Source of the DNA: Candidatus Magasanikbacteria bacterium RIFCSPHIGHO2_02_FULL_50_9b
Lineage (GTDB): Bacteria > Patescibacteriota > Patescibacteriia > Magasanikbacterales > 2-02-FULL-50-9b
Assembly: GCA_001782975.1 (NCBI GenBank)
Contig: MFQD01000046.1
Location: 1-10,540 of the forward strand
Reading direction: 5' to 3'
DNA length: 10,540 nucleotides
Shown: one piece after another, positions 1 to 5,301 of the stretch
Position numbering within the stretch: the first letter of the stretch is position 1
How the letters are laid out: each line of letters opens with the position of its first letter
The notes under the pieces: model-generated
What the model saw: only the letters and a program-made list of their open reading frames with translations
Told to the model about the DNA's origin: nothing
The model's database searches: none
Made by a program: the position numbers and the translations under genes

Positions 1-503
1 GGCGACACAAGCAAAATTTGATCAATCAAACCTTGCCCGATCACGGTGTATGTTTTTTGTCCAAAATGCGCCTTGGCGAGGAGCAGCTGAATGTCGCTCA
101 AGCGCGCACGACTTCCGTTGATGTAATATTCACCATCACCTTCGCGATACAGTCGACGCGAAATAACGAGCTCCGGCACGTTCATCCAATCGTATTCGTC
201 GCCCGCTGCCACTGCTGCAACGCCTTCATTCACCAAATGCACGGCAACTTCCGCATAGCCAAGCCGCGCTCTTTTGTCTGACCCAGCAAAAATGACATCT
301 TCAGATTTTTTGCCGCGCAGTGTTTTCATCGACTGCTCACCCAACACCCAGCGCACCGCATCCGCAAAATTCGATTTGCCCGAACCATTCGGCCCCACAA
401 TTGCCGTGATGGATCGCGACGCGCCGTGCGGTTCGTTAAACTCAAACGCAACTTTGCTCGCAAAAGATTTAAACCCCTGAATTTCAACGCGCTTCAAATA
501 CAT
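1..503 (-). CDS. smc: Chromosome segregation ATPase SMC, N-terminal part (runs off left edge)
   Basis: The minus strand reads 167 residues from an ATG at 503 to the window edge, with no stop. The opening MYLKRVEIQGFKSF is the usual SMC N-terminus, followed by a Walker A P-loop GPNGSGKS at residues 37-44, then RWVLGEQ (51-57). The stretch YTVIGQGLIDQIL (152-164) matches the conserved end of the SMC N-terminal head. The coiled-coil arms, hinge and C-terminal head lie outside the window. In the SMC family the two head halves form an ATPase that works with ScpA and ScpB to compact and separate chromosomes. No SD sequence precedes the start, and a -10 box TACAAT ends only 11 nt before the ATG, so the mRNA leader should be about 5 nt. 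The gene diverges from rny. RecN and Rad50-type ATPases share the P-loop, but the N-terminal sequence fits SMC best. Confidence 0.95.
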   Translation of the reverse strand, partial: MYLKRVEIQGFKSFASKVAFEFNEPHGASRSITAIVGPNGSGKSNFADAVRWVLGEQSMKTLRGKKSEDVIFAGSDKRARLGYAEVAVHLVNEGVAAVAAGDEYDWMNVPELVISRRLYREGDGEYYINGSRARLSDIQLLLAKAHFGQKTYTVIGQGLIDQILLVS

Positions 504-514
504 ATTCGGGGAGT

Positions 515-542
515 ATTGTAGCACGGACGCACGAAGTTCCAA
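515..542 (-). promoter_or_regulatory. Predicted smc promoter, near-leaderless
   Basis: On the minus strand TTGGAA (537-542) is followed after 16 nt by TACAAT (515-520). The -10 matches the sigma-70 consensus at five of six positions and the -35 at four. The predicted transcription start near 508 leaves only about 5 nt before the ATG at 503. Confidence 0.55.
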
Positions 543-547
543 AGTGA

Positions 548-577
548 TTGACAAGCCCCGCCCACGCGGCGTATAGT
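548..577 (+). promoter_or_regulatory. Predicted rny promoter
   Basis: A perfect TTGACA (548-553) is followed after 18 nt by TATAGT (572-577). The start should fall near 584, giving rny a leader of about 150 nt, unlike the very short leaders predicted for smc, topA and the LCP gene. Its -35 lies back to back with that of the divergent smc promoter. Confidence 0.7.
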
Positions 578-604
578 TACTCCGTACCTTATTAAATTCT
601 GAAA

Positions 605-718
605 CCGTCCTCGTATTGAAGTACCATGCACACTTACCTGTCCAATTCTTCGCTTACCACAGCAAATTTCTTTCACCCTTTTCTGAAATGTTAAGGAAGA
701 TTCTTCGTACGCGGACGG
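605..718 (+). other. Possible folded domain in the rny 5' leader
   Basis: CCGTCCTCGTAT (605-616) can pair with GTACGCGGACGG (707-718): ten Watson-Crick pairs, one G-U and one mismatch, closing a domain of about 90 nt that ends 16 nt before the rny ATG. Inside, ATTTC (666-670) can pair with GAAAT (685-689). I recognise no known riboswitch here. The pairing is seen in sequence; any role in control is inference. Confidence 0.4.
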
Positions 719-734
719 ATTAACCACCCGCCGT

Positions 735-2255
735 ATGTTATTCGACGCACTTATCGCCCTCATTATCGCAGGCGTTTCCGTTGTTATTGGTTATTATGGC
801 CGCAAGGCGCATGCACGCTCACAAGCTGATTCAGCAGAAGCACATGCAGAAAAAATCCTGACAGATCTCAAAACAAAGGAGCAAGAAATTTTGCTCAAAG
901 CGCGTGAACAAGCAATCACCGTTATTGACGACGCAAAAAAATCGCAAGATGAAATTCGCCATGATTTAAAAGAACAACAGCAGCGACTTGAAAAACGTGA
1001 AACGACCTTTGAACAAAAGTCGATCGAATTGCAAGATCGTCACGCCAAATTGGTGGCACAGGCTGACCGCGTGAAAGCAATTCAAGCTGAAGCGGAAAAA
1101 GCGCGCGAGGAGCAGCTGGGCAAATTGCAAGCAATTGCCGGACTCACCAAGGATGAGGCTGTAGATCGTATGATGAAACTTGTCGAGGAAAGCGAACAGG
1201 AGGCGCTGAGTACCCGCATCATGAAATTGGGTCGCGAGTCGTCTGAATACTATGAAAAAGAAGTTAAGAAAATTTTGACCACCGTGGTCTATCGCTACGC
1301 CGGATCGCATGCAGGCGAAACCACAACCACGACCGTGCAGCTGCCGAACGATGAAATGAAGGGACGCATCATTGGCAAAGCAGGTCGCAACATTCAGACA
1401 ATCGAAAAATTGACTGGCTGCGAATTGATTATCGACGAAACGCCGGAATCAATTATGGTGTCCGGCTTTTCCCCGATTCGTCGCCAGGTCGCGCGGTTGA
1501 CACTTGAAAAATTAATGTCAGACGGCCGCATCCATCCGGCGCGCATTGAAGAAGTTGTTGAGGAAGCGAAAAAAGAATTAGCTATTGATTGCCGCAAAGC
1601 CGGCGAGGATGCGCTCTACCAACTTGGCGTTGCCGGCATTGAACCGAAATTGATTTCGATTATCGGTCGGTTGAAATTTCGCACGTCATACGGACAGAAC
1701 CAGCTGCTGCACGCGATCGAGGTCGCGTATTTGTCGAGCATGCTGGCGGACGAGCTGGGTATTGACCCGATTCAAGCGCGTAAAGCTGGATTGCTCCACG
1801 ACGTAGGCAAAGCGATTGACCACGACACGCAAGGGTCGCATCCAGAATTGGGGTATCAACTCATGAAAAAATTTGGACTGCCGGAAGAAATTGCGTATTG
1901 TTCGATTGCACACCATGAGGATAAACCAAAAACATTGCTCGGTTGTATTATCAAGGCTGCTGACGCGATTTCCGGTGCACGTCCGGGTGCGCGTCGCGAT
2001 TCGTATGAGCAATATGTACGCCGCCTCGAAGAATTGGAAAAAGTTGCGACGTCATTCGAAGGCGTTGACAAGGCGTACGCGATTCAGGCTGGTCGCGAAA
2101 TGCGCGTGTTTGTGCGTCCACAAGACGTTGATGATTATGGCGCCTACAACTTGGCCAAAGACATTGCGAAAAAAATCGAGAGTGATTTGCATGTGCCGGG
2201 CGAGGTCAAAGTGACAGTGATTCGCGAAAGTCGCGTGATTGAATACGCACGATAA
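735..2255 (+). CDS. rny: Ribonuclease Y
   Basis: The 506-residue product has the full RNase Y order. An N-terminal membrane helix (about residues 2-21) is followed by a long charged coiled coil (about 25-180), a KH RNA-binding domain with the GKAG loop at 214-217, and an HD hydrolase domain with the metal-binding HD pair at 355-356 (LLHDVGK) and a second histidine-rich motif AHHED (392-396). RNase Y is a membrane-anchored endoribonuclease that starts mRNA decay in many bacteria without RNase E. Length is typical for the family. ATG 735 is the only in-frame start after a stop at 684-686 and gives the expected membrane anchor; no SD sequence precedes it. It is transcribed divergently from smc behind a long leader. 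No terminator is evident before the HU promoter, so some readthrough into the HU gene is possible. Confidence 0.97.
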   Translation: MLFDALIALIIAGVSVVIGYYGRKAHARSQADSAEAHAEKILTDLKTKEQEILLKAREQAITVIDDAKKSQDEIRHDLKEQQQRLEKRETTFEQKSIELQDRHAKLVAQADRVKAIQAEAEKAREEQLGKLQAIAGLTKDEAVDRMMKLVEESEQEALSTRIMKLGRESSEYYEKEVKKILTTVVYRYAGSHAGETTTTTVQLPNDEMKGRIIGKAGRNIQTIEKLTGCELIIDETPESIMVSGFSPIRRQVARLTLEKLMSDGRIHPARIEEVVEEAKKELAIDCRKAGEDALYQLGVAGIEPKLISIIGRLKFRTSYGQNQLLHAIEVAYLSSMLADELGIDPIQARKAGLLHDVGKAIDHDTQGSHPELGYQLMKKFGLPEEIAYCSIAHHEDKPKTLLGCIIKAADAISGARPGARRDSYEQYVRRLEELEKVATSFEGVDKAYAIQAGREMRVFVRPQDVDDYGAYNLAKDIAKKIESDLHVPGEVKVTVIRESRVIEYAR

Positions 2256-2280
2256 TTATTGTGGGTTGTTGATAACCAAT

Positions 2281-2309
2281 TTGCGTCAATAAAGCCAAAT
2301 GCGTATAAT
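2281..2309 (+). promoter_or_regulatory. Predicted promoter of the HU-family gene
   Basis: A consensus -10 TATAAT (2304-2309) lies 17 nt after a weak -35 TTGCGT (2281-2286). The start should fall near 2316, leaving an AT-rich leader of about 27 nt without an SD sequence. ATAATTCAT occurs twice, at 2305-2313 and 2320-2328, and TTCAT-A-ATGAA (2309-2319) is a dyad across the predicted start, so a regulator could bind here. Confidence 0.65.
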
Positions 2310-2342
2310 TCATAATGAAATAATTCATGTAATTTTTTTGTT

Positions 2343-2618
2343 ATGAACAAAGCGGAACTCATCTCGCATCTCGCTGAATCAACAGGCTTGTCAAAGAAAC
2401 AAGCAGAAGATGTTGTCGAAGGGTTTGTTGCTACCGTGATTAACACGCTCAAAGCTGGTGGCGAAGTTACGATCGCCGGCTTTGGCGCGTTTAGCGCCAA
2501 AAAACGCGCCGGTCGCACGGGCGTTAATCCGCAAAATCCAACACAAAAAATCCAGATTCCGTCTGTCACGGTGCCGAAATTTAAAGCAGGAAAAAATTTG
2601 AAAGAGGCGTTGAAATAA
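2343..2618 (+). CDS. HU-family nucleoid DNA-binding protein
   Basis: The 91-residue product has the HU/IHF fold signature throughout. MNKAELISHLAESTGLSKKQ is the N-terminal helical dimerisation part, GGEVTIAGFGAFSAKKR (39-55) is the conserved core, and the DNA-contacting arm carries VNPQ at 61-64, with Pro63 at the intercalating position of the family's NP motif. The usual GRNP is changed to GVNP, losing one arginine. Length is standard for HU (about 90 residues). HU proteins bend and wrap DNA as dimers. Sequence alone cannot separate HU alpha, HU beta or an HU-like paralogue, so I give no symbol. The gene has its own promoter and ends at a strong two-way terminator. No SD sequence precedes the ATG. 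Confidence 0.95.
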   Translation: MNKAELISHLAESTGLSKKQAEDVVEGFVATVINTLKAGGEVTIAGFGAFSAKKRAGRTGVNPQNPTQKIQIPSVTVPKFKAGKNLKEALK

Positions 2619-2622
2619 AATC

Positions 2623-2678
2623 AACCGGTTCGCGCGCCACTGCCGAGGGTTTGTTCGGGGGCATGCGACCGGTTTTTT
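2623..2678. terminator. Two-way terminator between convergent genes
   Basis: AACCGGTTCGC (2623-2633) pairs with GCGACCGGTT (2665-2674), with one bulged base, followed by a T run (2673-2678). On the minus strand the same stem is followed by an AT-rich tail. Within the long loop, TGCCGA (2641-2646) and TCGG (2655-2658) with GCA (2661-2663) can form a second hairpin. It ends both the HU gene and the 2682-3350 gene. Confidence 0.8.
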
Positions 2679-2681
2679 ATT

Positions 2682-3350
2682 TCAATGCAGTTCAGTGAGT
2701 TTTTCTTCGACGAAATACCGCAGCACGGCGCGGTATTGGGCGTAGGCATTTTGGCGCACGTACATCATGGCAAGTGTCAGCAGCTGTTGGAGCGCATCGC
2801 ACAACGCTGAAATCGTACGTTGATCAGCCGTCGGATCAGTGGCGCGCGCGATCAGTACGCGCATAAACAGCGGCACGTCCTCGTCAACATGAATTGAATT
2901 GAGCCCCTCGCCCGGGTCGCAGGTGCGCAAGTAGTAGCGCGCCACACCCGGCACACGCGATCCGGTTGCCATGCGGATGATCAGGATTCCATTCGCGTGC
3001 ATATGCCCGCAGTAGTAATCCCAATCAAAACCGATCCGATCCCGATACGGCATGAGTTCCAACACTTCACACGGCCGATAGTTCCACAGTGGGCGTTGAC
3101 AATCCGCAACAAGCCAACGCGCCCAGTCAGGCTCGACCATCATGATGTGCGCATGATGTACCGCGATCGCAAACGCTTCGAGAGTTAGCCGCTTCACCGT
3201 CCGATTACGCAGAAGTGTCTGCATATTCCATTCGTCGCGAGAAATGGTTCTCCGAATGACAAACGATGCGAATGCGTCACGCGTCACTACCAATCGCAAT
3301 GCATAGGTTTCTTCATCGAACTCAATATTCAGTACGTTTGCATAACTCAT
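2682..3350 (-). CDS. Hypothetical protein, 222 residues, soluble
   Basis: I do not recognise this protein. The reading frame extends upstream to 3404, but a clear SD sequence GGAGG (3357-3361) sits 6 nt before the ATG at 3350, so I choose that start, which gives 222 residues. There is no signal peptide or clear membrane segment. Visible features are a His cluster HHAH (65-68), CGHMH (114-118), scattered Cys (84, 94, 114, 144, 184), many aromatic residues in 76-140 and an amphipathic C-terminal part (176-222). The His/Cys pattern could suggest metal binding but matches no motif I know. The gene is alone, convergent to the HU gene, has its own promoter flanked by inverted repeats, and starts just downstream of a folded repeat element. 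Unlike the nearby core genes it has an SD sequence, which may point to a different history. Confidence 0.75.
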   Translation of the reverse strand: MSYANVLNIEFDEETYALRLVVTRDAFASFVIRRTISRDEWNMQTLLRNRTVKRLTLEAFAIAVHHAHIMMVEPDWARWLVADCQRPLWNYRPCEVLELMPYRDRIGFDWDYYCGHMHANGILIIRMATGSRVPGVARYYLRTCDPGEGLNSIHVDEDVPLFMRVLIARATDPTADQRTISALCDALQQLLTLAMMYVRQNAYAQYRAVLRYFVEEKLTELH

Positions 3351-3356
3351 CTGCAA

Positions 3357-3361
3357 CCTCC
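3357..3361 (-). promoter_or_regulatory. SD sequence GGAGG deciding the start of the 222-residue gene
   Basis: GGAGG on the minus strand lies 6 nt before ATG 3350. It supports that start over the longer frame from 3404. The core genes of this window have no comparable site at their starts. Confidence 0.8.
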
Positions 3362-3379
3362 ATGAGCTGCTGAATGTTG

Positions 3380-3420
3380 ACTTGACGAATAGCCTAACAG
3401 TCAAGTAGTATTCGTGTCAA
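3380..3420 (-). promoter_or_regulatory. Predicted promoter of the 222-residue gene, with nested inverted repeats
   Basis: On the minus strand TTGACA (3415-3420) is followed after 18 nt by TAGGCT (3391-3396), a weak -10. Two nested inverted repeats surround the -10. The outer one pairs 3382-3391 with 3409-3420, with a 2-nt insertion in one arm. The inner one is ACTTGAC/GTCAAGT (3400-3406 with 3380-3386), seven perfect pairs. The outer arm includes the -35 itself. This arrangement fits an operator, but the binding protein is unknown. Confidence 0.5.
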
Positions 3421-3427
3421 TTGGTTT

Positions 3428-3494
3428 GGCTGCATGCACACTTTCTTCTCGCGCGAGAGGCCGGCAATGCGCTGCAGAAAACATTCCTGTAGCC
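3428..3494 (-). repeat. Folded 67-nt repeat element, copy 2
   Basis: Read on the minus strand, this segment aligns without gaps to 8859-8925 (+). The best-conserved core, TTGCCGGCCTCTCG (3454-3467), lies in the terminal loop and adjoining stem. It can fold as three stacked stems: outer 3485-3494 with 3428-3437 (seven of ten pairs kept), middle 3477-3482 with 3440-3445 (with two G-U pairs), and inner 3468-3472 with 3451-3455. Six base pairs differ from copy 1 at both partners and still pair. The loop holds the self-complementary GCCGGC. It ends 7 nt before the TTGACA -35 of the 222-residue gene. It may be a small RNA, a structured DNA site or a mobile repeat; the sequence does not decide. Confidence 0.75.
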
Positions 3495-3555
3495 ATATCC
3501 ATAACGGACACTCGCAATATCGCTCCCTTCGGTCGCTCATTGCTAGTTCGTCCTC

Positions 3556-3597
3556 CGTTCGAAAGAAGTTTCGAACGCAAGCGTTCAAATTTCTTTC
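3556..3597 (+). other. Two mutually exclusive hairpins just upstream of tRNA-Val
   Basis: Hairpin A pairs CGTTCGAAA (3556-3564) with TTTCGAACG (3569-3577), nine perfect pairs with loop GAAG. Hairpin B pairs 3561-3577 with 3582-3597, sixteen pairs including one G-U, with one bulged C (3572) and loop CAAG. They share 3561-3577, so only one can form. The set ends 7 nt before the tRNA 5' end. I find no convincing tRNA promoter in 3495-3604. Possible roles are attenuation, a processing signal or a remnant of an inverted repeat. Confidence 0.6.
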
Positions 3598-3604
3598 TCA
3601 CTAC

Positions 3605-3678
3605 GGACGACTAGCTCAGCTGGTTAGAGCGCACGATTCACATTCGTGAGGTCAGAGGTTCGATCCCTCTGTCGTCCA
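3605..3678 (+). tRNA. tRNA-Val (anticodon CAC)
   Basis: A complete 74-nt cloverleaf. The acceptor stem GGACGAC pairs with GTCGTCC, with discriminator A at 3678. The D arm is GCTC/GAGC with the GG pair in its loop. The anticodon arm CACGA/TCGTG encloses loop TTCACAT, so the anticodon is CAC and reads the valine codon GUG. The T arm AGAGG/CCTCT has loop TTCGATC. The 3' CCA is not encoded and must be added by tRNA nucleotidyltransferase. A strong hairpin terminator follows within 2 nt, so the gene is probably transcribed alone. Confidence 0.97.
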
Positions 3679-3679
3679 T

Positions 3680-3714
3680 ATTAATACACCACCGTTCGGT
3701 GGTGTATTAATTTT
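3680..3714 (+). terminator. Terminator after tRNA-Val
   Basis: A perfect 14-pair hairpin (3680-3693 with 3698-3711) closes a GTTC loop and runs into a short T tract (3711-3714). It begins 2 nt after the mature tRNA end. Confidence 0.85.
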
Positions 3715-3721
3715 ATGACAG

Positions 3722-3806
3722 AAGGATCGAAGGGCGCGAGAGACCTGCGTGTGGCAGGTCGGTGCGCAGCGCCCATGCTCGCGAGTCGGAGCGAGCGACG
3801 ATCCTT
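3722..3806. ncRNA. Candidate structured RNA with a three-way junction
   Basis: Four stems nest cleanly. P1 pairs AAGGATCG (3722-3729) with CGATCCTT (3799-3806). P2 pairs GGGCGC (3732-3737) with GCGCCC (3769-3774). P3, inside P2, pairs GACCTGC (3742-3748) with GCAGGTC (3754-3760) around a 5-nt loop. P4 pairs GCTCGC (3777-3782) with GCGAGC (3791-3796). P1, P2 and P4 meet at a compact junction. All pairs are Watson-Crick, so the transcribed strand is open. It lies between the tRNA terminator and the -35 of the LCP promoter. No motif of tmRNA, RNase P RNA, SRP RNA or 6S RNA is recognisable, and no promoter for it is clear. It could instead be a DNA-level palindromic repeat. Confidence 0.5.
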
Positions 3807-3809
3807 GTG

Positions 3810-3838
3810 TTGAAAAAAACAAGCATCCACCGTATACT
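3810..3838 (+). promoter_or_regulatory. Predicted promoter of the LCP-der-pth-dprA operon
   Basis: TTGAAA (3810-3815) is followed after exactly 17 nt by TATACT (3833-3838), each matching the sigma-70 consensus at five of six positions. The start near 3845 leaves about 11 nt before the ATG at 3856. Confidence 0.75.
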
Positions 3839-3855
3839 AAACATTCACCGCGTGT

Positions 3856-5295
3856 ATGCACGTCAATTTCATTGAACCACACTATCCATACCAAGGCCGC
3901 TCACGAAAAAAGATGATGCTAATCATCTTTTTCTGTTTACTGTTTGGTGTGCTGCTTGCGGGCGCCACTTGGTTTGGTGCGCAGATGTTTGCAAAAAATA
4001 ATGTGAATCCGACCATTGATAAAATAGAACAGATTGATACGCGATCATTTGTGGGAAAAGTAAAATCGCTCTTCATCGCCACGACGCGCCCGGCACTCGG
4101 ATTGCGTTCTGATCGGATTAACATCGCCGTGCTTGGCATTGGTGGTGAGGCGCATGAGGGTGGGTTGCTCACCGACACCATTCTCGTTGCCAACATCAAA
4201 CCGTCAACCAAGCAAGTCGCACTGATTTCAATTCCGCGCGACACCGTAGTCAAAGTTCCCGGACTTGGCTACCGAAAAATTAACGAAGCGCATGCATTAT
4301 CTGAAATGCAGGATCGCGGCAGCGGTCCAGACGTTGCTGTTGAAACGCTGGAAAATTTTCTCGGCATCTCAATTCCCTACTACATTCGCGTTGACTTCCG
4401 CGGATTTGAACAGATGATTGACGACATCGGCGGCGTTGACGTCTATGTGGACAAGCCATTCACCGACGCACAATACCCGACGTGGGATTTTAAAGTACAA
4501 ACAATTTCATTTGCAAAAGGGTGGCAACATCTGAACGGTGTGCGTGCGCTGCAGTATGCGCGGTCGCGCCACGGAAATAATTTTGAAGGATCAGATTTTG
4601 CGCGCTCGCGACGTCAGCAAAAATTAATGGTCGCGGTGCGTGATAAATTGTTATCAAAAGAAACACTGCTCCATCCATCGCGCGTGACTGACATCCTGCG
4701 CACGCTCGACACGCACATCAACACCAATCTCGACATTCCTGAGTTCCTCGAACTCGCGCAGCTTGGCAAGGAAATCGACGCGGACAAAATCGAAAGCATT
4801 GTTTTTTCAGATGATCCAGCAAGTGTGCTCTATCCGGATGTATCTGAAGGCGCCTTTTATCTGCGACCGCGCGATCCGACGCTTGGACAAATTCACACGC
4901 TCATAAAAAATATTTTTGACGCTGACGTTATTGCCGCGGCAAAAAGCGTGATTGATCAAATGCCTTTAAAGCCCGTTGACATGACTGACATTAAAATTGA
5001 AGTACAAAACGGAACGTGGCGCCCAGGATTTGCCGCTCGCCAGAAAAAAATTCTTGAGCGCAACGGCTATCGCGTCAGCGCGATCGGCAACGCGGCGCTG
5101 CGACCAATCACGAACGCACAAATTTTTTCCGTGACACACAAAAATCAGGCGATTTTTGACAAGGTAAAAAAATTGTATAACGCGGAAGAAATTGTGAACC
5201 GACCACCGGTTTCCCCAGACAGCACGGAACAAATGCCAGCGCAAGTTGACATAATCCTGATTTTAGGCGAAAATAACCCAGATATAGCCGAATGA
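3856..5295 (+). CDS. LytR-CpsA-Psr (LCP) family protein with C-terminal LytR_C domain
   Basis: The 479-residue product starts with a short cytoplasmic tail rich in Arg and Lys, then one membrane helix (about 20-44), so the rest faces outward. The LCP catalytic domain spans about 86-265. Family marks are TDTILVANI (106-114), SIPRDT (125-130), KINEAHA (141-147), VDFRGF (179-184), IGGVDV (191-196), and the Arg-rich end YARSRHG with SDFARSRRQQ (234-255), whose arginines bind the polyprenyl pyrophosphate in known members. A LytR_C-type domain follows at about 378-440 (IEVQNGT, GFAARQ). LCP enzymes move glycopolymers from a lipid carrier to the cell wall or surface. The precise polymer here is unknown. 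It is the first gene of a tight operon and ends 6 nt before der. No SD sequence is seen. Confidence 0.93.
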   Translation: MHVNFIEPHYPYQGRSRKKMMLIIFFCLLFGVLLAGATWFGAQMFAKNNVNPTIDKIEQIDTRSFVGKVKSLFIATTRPALGLRSDRINIAVLGIGGEAHEGGLLTDTILVANIKPSTKQVALISIPRDTVVKVPGLGYRKINEAHALSEMQDRGSGPDVAVETLENFLGISIPYYIRVDFRGFEQMIDDIGGVDVYVDKPFTDAQYPTWDFKVQTISFAKGWQHLNGVRALQYARSRHGNNFEGSDFARSRRQQKLMVAVRDKLLSKETLLHPSRVTDILRTLDTHINTNLDIPEFLELAQLGKEIDADKIESIVFSDDPASVLYPDVSEGAFYLRPRDPTLGQIHTLIKNIFDADVIAAAKSVIDQMPLKPVDMTDIKIEVQNGTWRPGFAARQKKILERNGYRVSAIGNAALRPITNAQIFSVTHKNQAIFDKVKKLYNAEEIVNRPPVSPDSTEQMPAQVDIILILGENNPDIAE

Positions 5296-5301
5296 TCCCT
5301 T

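Noticed and set aside
494..763. An 89-codon minus-strand frame covering the smc-rny spacer.
   Set aside because: It overlaps the starts of two certain genes and both divergent promoters, and its sequence is not protein-like.
2682..3404. A longer 240-residue version of the 222-residue gene.
   Set aside because: The extra 18 residues would be encoded across the SD sequence and promoter -10; GGAGG placed 6 nt before ATG 3350 supports the shorter form.
3394..3540. A 48-residue open frame on the minus strand from ATG 3540, with GGAGG at 3552-3556, covering copy 2 of the folded repeat.
   Set aside because: The SD spacing is 11 nt, the frame overlaps the promoter of the 222-residue gene, and copy 1 has a TAG at the matching codon. 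Only one of the first five substitutions within the shared core is silent in this frame, while most stem changes preserve base pairing, so structure explains it better than coding.
3652..3894. An 80-codon minus-strand frame across tRNA-Val and the three-way-junction region.
   Set aside because: It runs antisense through a tRNA, a terminator and a highly paired segment, which is typical of spurious frames.
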